A stretch of DNA of 64,000 nucleotides from Enterococcus sp. CSURQ0835 (GTDB taxonomy: Bacteria > Bacillota > Bacilli > Lactobacillales > Enterococcaceae), in NCBI RefSeq assembly GCF_902706605.1, contig NZ_CACSLH010000003.1, positions 78,990 through 142,989 on the forward strand, given 5' to 3'. Below the pieces are notes generated by a model that was given only the letters and a program-made list of their open reading frames with translations, had not been told where the DNA came from and searched no databases. Every line of letters starts with the position of its first letter. Positions within the stretch are counted from its first letter, which is position 1. Positions 19,103-26,239 of the stretch are shown in pieces. A program made the position numbers and the translations under genes.

Positions 19103-19852
19103 TTAAGGCGTAGCGATTTCAGTGGGGGCAACCGATGTTTCAGTGTCAGCTGCCAGCGTTGTTTGTGCGGGTGTAGTGCTCGCCGTTTCAGCGGGAGCTG
19201 CTGGTTGAACCGGTGCCGTTGACGTATCGGTCGTAACTTCAGAAGCAGGTGCTGCTGCTTCCACTTCGATTTCTTGCACGGCACGGGCATGATATTTCCA
19301 TTTATTAGTTGCTGGTGCTTCAGTGGTGGAAGGTGTCGTGTCACTTTCAATCGTTTCTTCGTCAGTTGAAGCTGGTTCAGGCGCTGCTTCAACCGGTTCT
19401 TCACTGGCGGCTTGAACAGGTGCTGGGGCTACTGCATTTGGTTTTACCGGCGCAGCTCCTTCACCTGTTTGCCCGGCTTGCCCATCATAATAGGTTGGTT
19501 CAGCAGAGGTGGCTGGAGCGGCTTGGTCGATAGGTAAAGCACTCACAGCTTGATCAGGCGCGACACTGGAACTCGTTGTACTCGTCTTTTTAGTCGACTG
19601 CTTTGCTGATGACTGGACTTTAACGGTCGCAGGTGTAGAAGCTTTAGCACTTGGTCGTGTCTTGGTCATCGCATACCCACCGACTCCGGCACAAAGTAGA
19701 ACACCTGCAGAAAACGTAATCAGTTGCTGTTTGCGGCGTTTTGCTTTGGCGGCTAAATAAGCCGGTTGAAAAGCTGGTTCATACTTATGTAATTGCAAAA
19801 ATTCCCACGTCTGCCACGAACGATTATGTTTGACAAAATAGCGTTTTGTCAC
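19103..19852 (-). CDS. Single-span membrane protein with Ala/Thr/Pro-rich extracellular region
   Basis: About 249 residues. A basic cytoplasmic head (KRYFVKHNRSWQTWEF, then AKAKRRKQQ) precedes one hydrophobic span near residues 44-62 (LITFSAGVLLCAGVGGYAM). The remaining 185 residues are low-complexity Ala/Thr/Pro/Ser/Glu, as in wall-spanning or glycosylated linkers. No LPXTG motif or recognised domain is present. In-frame ATG codons lie upstream, but AAGGAG is 9 nt before a GTG at 19852, so that start is preferred. The function is unknown. The repetitive coding sequence creates long antisense frames that are not genes. Confidence 0.65.
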   Translation of the reverse strand: MTKRYFVKHNRSWQTWEFLQLHKYEPAFQPAYLAAKAKRRKQQLITFSAGVLLCAGVGGYAMTKTRPSAKASTPATVKVQSSAKQSTKKTSTTSSSVAPDQAVSALPIDQAAPATSAEPTYYDGQAGQTGEGAAPVKPNAVAPAPVQAASEEPVEAAPEPASTDEETIESDTTPSTTEAPATNKWKYHARAVQEIEVEAAAPASEVTTDTSTAPVQPAAPAETASTTPAQTTLAADTETSVAPTEIATP

Positions 19853-19882
19853 TTTCTTCATCTCCTTGCATCGTATCATCAT

Positions 19883-20200
19883 TTGATAATGAATAATCTC
19901 TCATAGTGTAACGAAATAACTTTGCCACGTAAAATGATAACCCAGCACTCGTCAAAGGTCGTAAAATTCTTTGCCGATTTTGCAAAGCGCACCCCAGCCG
20001 GACTACATGAGTTTAAGTTTTAGTTAATCTAAAACTTTTTTGAGTAAATTAAAATAAAATTCAAATAAGCTGTCTGATCAAGCAAAACCCATTCAACCCA
20101 GTCAATCTCGTTTGAGAACAAAACTTAAAGAAACTACTTCGTTAAACCGCCAGCTGCAACGTCCGTTTTTCAAAGCACTAAATACAAATTTCGCGCCAAT
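19883..20200. other. Intergenic region, no gene recognised
   Basis: About 320 bases between the surface-protein gene and the candidate sRNA. It has an imperfect hairpin, AAGTTTTAG / CTAAAACTT, near 20013-20038, followed by T residues, which may be a stray terminator. Nothing else is supported. Confidence 0.4.
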
Positions 20201-20203
20201 TTA

Positions 20204-20302
20204 TGCTATTATAAACTTAGAAGATCGAGATCTTCTCCTCGTTAGCGAGGATCACTCCAGGGCGTAAAATGTTAGGGGAAGCGTTTTGCGCCCCTTTAAT
20301 TT
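20204..20302 (+). ncRNA. Candidate small RNA or free leader transcript upstream of the lsa-like gene
   Basis: An extended -10 element, TGCTATTAT (20204-20212), precedes about 80 nt that fold into three consecutive hairpins: AAGATC / GATCTT, CCTCG / CGAGG and a terminator GGGCGTAAAA / TTTTGCGCCC with a 14-nt loop followed by CTTTAATTTTT. There is no open frame. The terminator and the separate promoter at 20303 suggest a stand-alone RNA of about 80 nt ending near 20302. It could also be an extra attenuated leader for the lsa-like gene. No known RNA family was recognised. Confidence 0.5.
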
Positions 20303-20331
20303 TTGACACACCAGCTGTCAAATGATAGACT
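20303..20331 (+). promoter_or_regulatory. Promoter of the lsa-like gene leader
   Basis: TTGACA (20303-20308), a 17-bp spacer, TAGACT (20326-20331). Transcription should start near 20338-20340, just ahead of the uORF. TGACA / TGTCA dyad symmetry lies inside the spacer. Confidence 0.65.
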
Positions 20332-20345
20332 GGATAAAATCATTG

Positions 20346-20473
20346 AAAAGAGGGATCATGCGATTGAAAAATTAAGCGAATGTTGGAAGCTGCAAACTGT
20401 AACCCATTTTAAGGGAGCAGTGGACAGATTTTCAGGATCGGCTTAGTTTTTTGATCAGCAGGCCCTCTTTTTG
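20346..20473 (+). promoter_or_regulatory. Attenuator leader of the lsa-like gene
   Basis: A long-range stem pairs AAAAGAGGG (20346-20354) with CCCTCTTTT (20463-20471) and runs into a T run, giving a terminator about 60 nt before the lsa start codon. Between the arms lie alternative hairpins, e.g. CCC...GGG around 20403-20416 and CTGC / GCAG. ABC-F resistance genes in related Gram-positives are known to be induced by antibiotics through such uORF-terminator leaders. The exact antiterminator could not be determined by eye. Confidence 0.6.
20358..20375 (+). CDS. Five-codon leader ORF (uORF) of the lsa-like gene
   Basis: ATG CGA TTG AAA AAT TAA encodes MRLKN. AGAGGG lies 3-4 nt upstream as a ribosome binding site. 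The site AAAAGAGGG (20346-20354) and the following ATCA are complementary to TGAT...CCCTCTTTT at 20452-20472. The 5' arm of the downstream terminator is therefore the uORF's own initiation region. This is the layout expected for ribosome-mediated attenuation: a stalled ribosome on the uORF would keep the terminator open. Translation of the uORF is inferred. Confidence 0.6.
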   Translation: MRLKN

Positions 20474-20534
20474 TCTGCCTCAAAAGCCGTTACCTGAAAA
20501 GTAGGAATGACTTTTTAATCTGAGGAGCTTACAA

Positions 20535-22031
20535 ATGGCAACAATTGAAATCAAACATTTAACGTTCGGTTATGATGAACAAGCCGAAAATTTATTCGAT
20601 GATGCAACATTAACTTTAGATAGTCACTGGAAGTTAGGACTCGTTGGTCGCAACGGGCGTGGAAAAACCACGTTGCTTCGATTACTTCAAGGAAAAATGG
20701 CGTACCAAGGAAGCATTACTCATCCTTTGGAATACGTGTACTTTCCAGCTAAGATCAGTGATCCCACTCAATTGACGTTTTATGCTTTAAGTGAATTGGA
20801 AAATTTTGAACAGTGGGAGTTAGAGCGAGAACTCAATTTGATCCAACTGGACCCAGCTGTCTTATGGCAACCCTTTGATACCCTTTCTGGCGGCGAGCAA
20901 ACCAAAATTTTATTGGCATTGCTCTTTACGCAAACTGCGCGTTTTGCTTTGATCGATGAACCGACGAATCATTTAGATTTACAAGCACGCCACCACGTCG
21001 CCACTTATTTACAACAAAAAAACGGCTTTATCGTCGTCAGTCATGACCGCACTTTTCTCGATCAAATTTGTGACCACATTTTAGCGATCGAAAAAAGTCA
21101 GCTCGTGTTATACCAAGGAAATTTTTCCACTTACGAGACCCAAAAAGCAAGACAAGATACGTTTGAGCTCGCCCAAAACACCAAATTGCAAAAAGAAGTC
21201 GGCCGCTTAAAACAAACAGCAGCTGAAAAATCTCGCTGGTCGCAAACACGAGAAAGTGATAAATACGGCGATCCAACAAAGAAAAAAAGTCGTGGTAATA
21301 TCGACACTGGTTTTATTGGAGCGCGGGCAGCTCGGACGATGAAACGATCTAAAACATTAGCGAATCGGATGGAACAGCAGATTACACAAAAAGAAAAACT
21401 ACTAAAAAATCTAGAAGAGATCGACGCACTCCAAATGCTTTACACGCCAACGCACCATCAGCAGCTACTAAAAGCAGAACAACTTCAGCTAGAATTTGAT
21501 GCGCCTTTATTTGCACCGTTAAATTTTGAACTGGCACAACACGAGATCGTAGCCCTCACCGGTCCGAACGGCAGTGGAAAATCAAGTGTGATCCACTACT
21601 TGCTCGGTATCTTTTCTGGGACTAGCACGGGAGCTATGGTGCGTCCCCAAAAGCTCAACATCAGTTACGTTCGGCAAAATTACGAAGCCAATCGTGGAAC
21701 TTTAGTAGAATTTGCTACAGTTCAACAACTAGATTACTCACTTTTTTTGAACAACTTACGCAAACTAGGCATGGGGCGGACAGTCTTTGCGACACCGATC
21801 GAAAAAATGAGTCTTGGACAACGAAAAAAAGTCGAGTTAGCTAAATCATTGGCACAACCTGCCGAATTATTTATTTGGGATGAGCCGCTGAACTATTTAG
21901 ATGTTTTCAACCAAGAACAATTAGCAGAGCTACTACTTGCTATTAAACCAGCCATGCTGCTAGTCGAACACGATGAGACTTTTTTAACACAAGTCGCTAC
22001 GAAAAAAGTCGCCTTGCAATCACTGGATTAG
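20535..22031 (+). CDS. lsa-like: Lsa-family ABC-F ribosomal protection protein
   Basis: 498 residues, the same length as Lsa(A). Two ABC domains and no membrane span: Walker A GRNGRGKTT and GPNGSGKSS, signatures LSGGEQT and MSLGQRKK, Walker B IDEPTNHLD and WDEPLNYLD. The linker between them is the helical, basic ribosome-contact region (KYGDPTKKKSRGN, GARAARTMKRSK). Lsa proteins displace lincosamides, streptogramin A and pleuromutilins from the ribosome. Similarity to Lsa(A) is strong throughout (e.g. QWELERELNL, QFLNNLRKLGM-like, PLNYLDVFNQEQL). The level of resistance it gives is not predictable. The start has TGAGGAG upstream. Expression is probably controlled by the attenuator described at 20346-20473. 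Confidence 0.9.
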   Translation: MATIEIKHLTFGYDEQAENLFDDATLTLDSHWKLGLVGRNGRGKTTLLRLLQGKMAYQGSITHPLEYVYFPAKISDPTQLTFYALSELENFEQWELERELNLIQLDPAVLWQPFDTLSGGEQTKILLALLFTQTARFALIDEPTNHLDLQARHHVATYLQQKNGFIVVSHDRTFLDQICDHILAIEKSQLVLYQGNFSTYETQKARQDTFELAQNTKLQKEVGRLKQTAAEKSRWSQTRESDKYGDPTKKKSRGNIDTGFIGARAARTMKRSKTLANRMEQQITQKEKLLKNLEEIDALQMLYTPTHHQQLLKAEQLQLEFDAPLFAPLNFELAQHEIVALTGPNGSGKSSVIHYLLGIFSGTSTGAMVRPQKLNISYVRQNYEANRGTLVEFATVQQLDYSLFLNNLRKLGMGRTVFATPIEKMSLGQRKKVELAKSLAQPAELFIWDEPLNYLDVFNQEQLAELLLAIKPAMLLVEHDETFLTQVATKKVALQSLD

Positions 22032-22074
22032 TAAGTGCTCATTACAACTACACCTAATAAATGATAGAATAGCC

Positions 22075-22111
22075 AAAAAGGAGTGAGACAAGTTGTGTCT
22101 CACTCCTTTAC
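22075..22111. terminator. Bidirectional terminator between lsa-like and HAAS genes
   Basis: GGAGTGAGACA / TGTGTCTCACTCC near-perfect stem, with A5 before and a short T run after, so the minus strand has the better T tract. Confidence 0.85.
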
Positions 22112-22157
22112 TATGATTGTAGCTAACTCGTGCTAATTTTAGCGGCTACATTCGGAC

Positions 22158-23126
22158 TTATCTTTTTTTAACTCCGATCACAAAACTTTCTACCACGCCA
22201 TACAGCACACCGGCGATCACAAAGATCACCCAGCTAGTAGTAAACGATTGGCTGATAAATGACCACAGAAAATAGATCACAAGGACTGCCGGCCAATAAA
22301 CTTTTTGCAAGATGTAAGCTGGCGCGGCAGCTGAACCATATTTTTCAGTGCGGGCATTCGGACCCATTTCATCTTCATCGGCGACAAAATAAGCGCCCGC
22401 TGAAAACTTAGTGAAAGAACTTTGCACGATCCCACCATACACGATCAAAAAAACGCCGGCTGCTATAACTAGAAACATAAAAGCAGCCCCAACGCCACTA
22501 CTAAACCCCATTGACGTCACTAAGATCATCGGAAATAAACTCAACACACATAGACAGATTCCGCCAACTAGGCTGAACATAAAACTGCGATGGTAATTTT
22601 CTTTCAACTCCGCAGCAATTCGGCTGACTGCTGTAGGAACTCGGCGATCATTCAATTGTTTGCCTAAACGACTAAACTGAACGCCAGCGGTAATAATCAA
22701 ACCCACCCCCAAAGCCACAAATAAAATAAAGGCCAATACCCCAATCTCACCTGAACCTAAGCTAGCAAAACTGATCAACAATGCCACCGACAAAATCGTA
22801 AAAGCAATTCCTAGTCCTAACCACAATGCCGCTTTTTTTCGTTCCGCCAAATAGCGCAACATCTCCGCTTCAGTGATTTGCTGCTCCCAGTCAGCAGCTG
22901 CAGACTCCGGCTCATTTTCTAAATCCAACGCTTCTTTTAATTCCTCTACCGAACCAAACTCGCTGATAACTGCTCCGATCGCTTCGTGTTCACTTTTTCC
23001 TTCCGCCAATAATTCGTTGTAATGATCTTCCATCGCTTGTAATAAATCCGCCTTGGCCTGCTGGACTTTTGGTGTATCTGGTAAGCTAGAAAACAAACTC
23101 TCTAAGTAATTTTTGATCGTCTCCAT
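22158..23126 (-). CDS. HAAS/DUF1700-type membrane protein, PadR partner
   Basis: 322 residues. The N-terminal 70 residues (METIKNYLESLF, then FGSVEELKEAL) are the helical HAAS-like domain found in membrane proteins encoded beside PadR regulators. Then come six or so membrane spans. Such proteins are thought to work with the PadR repressor, but their biochemical role is unclear. The gene starts 10 nt after the PadR gene with AGGGGGG upstream, so the two form an operon. Nothing in the sequence tells what signal it senses. Confidence 0.75.
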   Translation of the reverse strand: METIKNYLESLFSSLPDTPKVQQAKADLLQAMEDHYNELLAEGKSEHEAIGAVISEFGSVEELKEALDLENEPESAAADWEQQITEAEMLRYLAERKKAALWLGLGIAFTILSVALLISFASLGSGEIGVLAFILFVALGVGLIITAGVQFSRLGKQLNDRRVPTAVSRIAAELKENYHRSFMFSLVGGICLCVLSLFPMILVTSMGFSSGVGAAFMFLVIAAGVFLIVYGGIVQSSFTKFSAGAYFVADEDEMGPNARTEKYGSAAAPAYILQKVYWPAVLVIYFLWSFISQSFTTSWVIFVIAGVLYGVVESFVIGVKKR

Positions 23127-23136
23127 TGTGATCCCC

Positions 23137-23457
23137 CTATTTCATAAATCGATTCACGACTTTTTTAGTTTGCTGCCACTCCGCTTTTTTCATTTTTAAA
23201 AATTCAGCGCCTTGTTCTGTTAAATGATAATACGTCCTTTTTTTCCCATGGGTGACTTCACCTGGATAAGCGGTGATCAAACCATTTTTACTCAGACGAT
23301 TGAAGGCGGAATAAAGCGTTGTTTCTTTGATAACATATAACTCATCGGTCACTTCGCGAATCTGCTTTGAAATCGCATACCCATACGAATCGCCTTGAGC
23401 TAAAACAGACAGAATAATCACGTCGTTGTAGCCTCTTATCCCATCACTTGAGATCAT
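23137..23457 (-). CDS. PadR-family transcriptional regulator
   Basis: 106 residues with the PadR winged helix: DVIILSVLAQGDSYGYAISKQI at the start, then LYSAFNRLSKNGLITAY and KRTYYHLTEQG. It lacks the long C-terminal helical domain, so it belongs to the short PadR-s2 group. A 36-bp dyad over its promoter (23485-23520) is a good candidate for autoregulation. It is the first gene of an operon with the HAAS membrane protein. Confidence 0.9.
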   Translation of the reverse strand: MISSDGIRGYNDVIILSVLAQGDSYGYAISKQIREVTDELYVIKETTLYSAFNRLSKNGLITAYPGEVTHGKKRTYYHLTEQGAEFLKMKKAEWQQTKKVVNRFMK

Positions 23458-23484
23458 CTTTCCACCTCCGAATATTACTTCATC

Positions 23485-23526
23485 TGTCGTTGTAGTCAGT
23501 ATAGCTCAATTACTACGACAGGTAAA
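23485..23526 (-). promoter_or_regulatory. PadR operon promoter with overlapping dyad operator
   Basis: Minus strand: TTTACC (23521-23526), a 17-bp spacer and TATACT (23498-23503). An inverted repeat with arms TGTCGTAGT and ACTACaACGACA spans 23485-23520, covering the spacer and -10. This placement fits repression by the PadR protein. Confidence 0.65.
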
Positions 23527-23596
23527 GTAAATACAAGAAAGTTTTTTGCACAAAAGCGATTTCTGTGGGAAAATACCAAACGAAAGAAGGAAACGT

Positions 23597-24690
23597 ATGG
23601 AAAAAATTGCAATCGTTGGCGGCGGGATCATCGGCCTAACGCTAGCGAGTTATTTAGACCCGAAAAAATTTGAACTCACCTTGTTTGACGATGGGGCAGG
23701 CCAAGCAACGAAAGCTAGTGCGGGGATCATTTCACCATGGCTTTCAAAACGGCGGAATCAACGCTGGTATCACTTGGCTAAAGATGGGGCAGCGTTCTTT
23801 CCTAAATTGATCCAGGATTTCCAGCTAGACGAAACCATCTACCAACAGTGTGGAACGTTACTTTTACAACCTGCGGAAACATTATCTGAACTAGCGTCCC
23901 TGGCAGAAAAACGCCGGCTAACAGCACCTGAAATCGGCACGATCCAACTGTTAGACGCCGAGACGGTCGCTAAAAAAATCCCCTCTTAGCACCACGACCA
24001 GCCCTCTTTATTTCTGGAGGCGGACGCTTAGACGGAAAACGTTATTTAGCTCAACTAAAAAAACAACTACAAGAAAAAATAAATTTTGTAACTGGCTGCA
24101 TCCAACTAAAAAGCGAAACGGCTTTAGTTTTTGCAGGTCAGGAATTGGAATTTGATCAAATTATTTTGACGCCGGGACCACAGTTGAAAAATCTCTTAAA
24201 AGATGTGGGCTACACCGTTGACATCCGACCCCAAAAAGGCCAACTGTTAGTTTTTGAGACTGAGCTGATCGAAAGCGGAAATTGGCCGGTCGCAATGCTT
24301 TCAGGTGAAGCAGATTTGATTCCGTTTGAAAAAGGAAAGATCTTATTGGGAGCGACCCATGAAAATGACGCGACTTGGGATTTAGCTGAAACTGCAGCTG
24401 CGTTTACTCAACTAACTGAAAGTGCGCGCCCTTATTTAGCCACTCCAGCAAAATTATTGGCCACCCCGGTTCACTATCGTGTAGGCACTCGTGCCTACAC
24501 CTCTGATTTCGCGCCTTTTTTTGGTCGTCTATCAGACACTTTAGTTGTCGCTAGCGGCCTAGGCTCTTCCGGTTTGACCACCGGCCCTTTGATCGGTTAT
24601 TTGTTAGCACAAAGCCTCAACTATCGGCAAACACTTGACTATCCCAACTACCAAAAACCATTAACGAGATACATCCAGGCGCGTGCCTAA
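23597..24690 (+). pseudogene. FAD-dependent amino acid oxidoreductase (DadA/ThiO-like), frameshifted
   Basis: The N-terminal part (23597-23989) has the Rossmann GxGxxG motif IAIVGGGIIGLTLA and the ASAGIISPW segment. The rest continues in the -1 frame from about 23980: LLAPRPALFISGGGRLDG, then GRLSDTLVVASGLGSSGLT near the C-terminus, to 24690. Joined, they give about 364 residues, the normal size of this family of FAD enzymes that oxidise glycine or D-amino acids. The break falls in AAAAAAATCCCC (23972-23983); one missing C or A restores the frame. The start ATG follows AAGAAGGA. Slippage on A7 could rescue some product, but a mutation or read error is simpler. Confidence 0.8.
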
Positions 24691-24693
24691 CTG

Positions 24694-24728
24694 AAAAAAG
24701 CGACTGAAGAAATCTTCAGCCGCTTTTT
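24694..24728. terminator. Bidirectional terminator after the FAD oxidoreductase
   Basis: AAAAAAGCGACTGAAG / CTTCAGCCGCTTTTT stem with a 4-nt loop. It serves both the oxidoreductase (+) and the small peptide gene (-). Confidence 0.9.
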
Positions 24729-24741
24729 CATAATTAGTGCA

Positions 24742-24813
24742 TTACCAATTTAAATGTTCACCTGTAAATAAACTATATAGCCAATTTAAAGGCGCGAAAA
24801 ATAAATTTTCCAT
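24742..24813 (-). CDS. 23-residue hydrophobic small protein
   Basis: ATG at 24813 is preceded by a perfect AAGGAGG at 8 nt and opens a 23-codon frame with the sequence MENLFFAPLNW then LYSLFTGEHLNW, ending at the TAA at 24742. The peptide is rich in Phe, Leu, Trp and Tyr and could insert in or lie on the membrane. A candidate promoter (TTGACG at 24895-24900) and an upstream dyad (24904-24928) lie in front, and a terminator follows. I do not recognise the family. A small membrane protein, signalling peptide or toxin are all possible. Confidence 0.55.
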   Translation of the reverse strand: MENLFFAPLNWLYSLFTGEHLNW

Positions 24814-24903
24814 TTGGCTCGCCTCCTTGGTTAAAACAATAACACAGCTTTCAGTTGCGTGACCGTGACCTTTTTTATTTTTCCGTTATAAAAACGTCAA
24901 TTG

Positions 24904-24928
24904 TTACAAAGAAGCCCACTCTTTGTAA
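24904..24928. promoter_or_regulatory. Perfect dyad between divergent small genes
   Basis: TTACAAAGA and TCTTTGTAA form 9-bp arms with a 7-nt centre. The dyad lies 3 bp upstream of the TTGACG -35 box of the small peptide gene and about 100 bp upstream of the 60-codon plus-strand frame. It could be a binding site for a dimeric regulator. Confidence 0.45.
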
Positions 24929-25027
24929 ACTAGTAGCAACTTCCGTTAAGAAGAAAACACTTTCAGACGTAATTTTGGTGATTTTAGTCATATAACCCCG
25001 CCACATTTAGTTAGGAGATGAACTAGC

Positions 25028-25210
25028 ATGGAAATCAAACAGCTTTTTGGTTTTGAATTAAAAAAGCGCAAGATAGTTTGCAACTTGCTTTATAATCAAA
25101 CTTTACAGCGGCTGATTTTAGCTAGCTTAAGATTGATCAACACACGTAACCAAGCACAAAAACATGTATTACACGCCCCTGCTCGCGGCCGAACTTTGAT
25201 CGCATTTTAA
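25028..25210 (+). CDS. Small basic hypothetical protein
   Basis: 60 codons, preceded by TTAGGAGATGAACTAGC and followed at once by a good terminator (25218-25249), so it may be a real gene. The product is basic (many Lys/Arg) with a Leu/Ile-rich middle (LQRLILASLRLINTR) that could form an amphipathic helix. No family is recognised. The start site spacing is long (about 11 nt), and the final codons face the end of the opposing gene. Confidence is limited. Confidence 0.4.
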   Translation: MEIKQLFGFELKKRKIVCNLLYNQTLQRLILASLRLINTRNQAQKHVLHAPARGRTLIAF

Positions 25211-25599
25211 GCTTTGACCTCACGCAATTTTTTAGGCGTGAGGTTTTTTAATTGAACTTCTGCTTGTGACACGGACAACTCGGCTTGCTGAACTTGGTCC
25301 AACAAATCTGCAATCTGAGTCAAAACTAAAAAAACTTGGTGCTCACTATTGATGATCGTAACAGTGGAGACATAGCGCGTAAAAAATTCAAAATCGGCTA
25401 ATTCAGTTAAATCTTGCTCTGGAGCTCGAGCTTTTTCTTTCAAGATCCGGTGGGCTAGTTTCAATCCAATCGAGATCAAATGTAACGTGGTCTGCTTTTT
25501 TTCACGCCGTTCCCGAAAAAAAGGTAAAAAAAGAGCGACAATCACTGCGATAAATTCGGCCAAACCAGTCACCCATTCAGCTAAGCTACCTAATTCCAT
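25207..25599 (-). CDS. Small membrane-anchored hypothetical protein
   Basis: About 130 residues from MELGSLAEWVTGLAEF. One hydrophobic span (FIAVIVALFLPFF) is followed by a basic patch RERREKK and a mostly helical, charged tail. The frame is open to 25710, and other in-frame starts exist (for example 25623), but none has a convincing Shine-Dalgarno sequence, so the start is uncertain. The family is not recognised. It lies 120 nt downstream of msrA on the same strand and could be the third gene of that transcript. Confidence 0.55.
   Translation of the reverse strand: MELGSLAEWVTGLAEFIAVIVALFLPFFRERREKKQTTLHLISIGLKLAHRILKEKARAPEQDLTELADFEFFTRYVSTVTIINSEHQVFLVLTQIADLLDQVQQAELSVSQAEVQLKNLTPKKLREVKA
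25218..25249 (+). terminator. Terminator embedded in the end of the opposing gene
   Basis: CCTCACGC / GCGTGAGG stem, 10-nt loop, then six T. The hairpin sequence also codes for the last residues (LTPKKLREVKA) of the minus-strand gene. Confidence 0.7.
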
Positions 25600-25717
25600 T
25601 TTGCTCACATTCTTTCTACTCATATTAGTTGCACCATAGCGGTTAACTACCATTTTGTCAAAAAAAAGAGGCAGCAAGCCACCTGATTTAAAGGATGGAA
25701 TCACCACCAAAAAAGAA

Positions 25718-26239
25718 TCAATGGACTGCAGACTGCCAATTTTCAGCTAAAAATTTTTTGCGGCGAGCGGATGTCCGCGCATAATTTGTTGGATGATGTT
25801 TGTAATACGCTTGATGTTCTAACTCAGCCGGATAAAAAGTCGTTGCCGGCTCGATTTTTGTGACGATAGGTTCTTTGAATTGCCCACTTGCAGCTAACTT
25901 CTCCCGACTTGCTTCAGCTGCGTGCTTTTGTTGTTCATTTAAATAAAAAATCACTGGGCGATAATTACTGCCTCGATCTTCAAACTGACCAAACGCATCA
26001 GTGGGATCAGTCTGCTGCCAATAAATTTCTAATAGGTTTTCATACGAAAATAACTCGGGATCAAAAATGATCTCCACGGCTTCAGTGTGTCCTGTCGTGT
26101 GACTTTTGACTTGTTCATACGTTGGATTTGCTACCGTGCCACCTGTATAACCGGATAAAACTGAATAAATCCCTGGCAAAGAATCAAAGGGTTTGACCAT
26201 ACACCAAAAACAGCCCCCGGCAAAAATTGCTCTTTCCAT
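25718..26239 (-). CDS. msrA: Peptide-methionine (S)-S-oxide reductase
   Basis: 173 residues with the catalytic GGCFWC motif at residues 8-13, then GYTGG, GHTEAVE and the [17 protein letters not shown] block of MsrA. The enzyme reduces methionine-S-sulfoxide, free or in proteins. It begins directly after the metQ stop codon, and its ribosome binding site (GAGGAG) lies inside metQ. The two share the upstream Met T-box leader, so methionine repair is co-regulated with methionine uptake. Confidence 0.96.
   Translation of the reverse strand: MERAIFAGGCFWCMVKPFDSLPGIYSVLSGYTGGTVANPTYEQVKSHTTGHTEAVEIIFDPELFSYENLLEIYWQQTDPTDAFGQFEDRGSNYRPVIFYLNEQQKHAAEASREKLAASGQFKEPIVTKIEPATTFYPAELEHQAYYKHHPTNYARTSARRKKFLAENWQSAVH

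Noticed and set aside
19075..19533. Long open frames overlapping the surface protein on both strands
   Set aside because: They arise from the Ala/Thr/Pro-rich repetitive codons and have no ribosome binding sites.
23972..23983. Programmed -1 frameshifting at A7 in the FAD oxidoreductase
   Set aside because: The zero-frame codons are GCT AAA AAA ATC, which is not a proper X XXY YYZ heptamer, and no stimulatory stem is evident. A simple indel is more likely.
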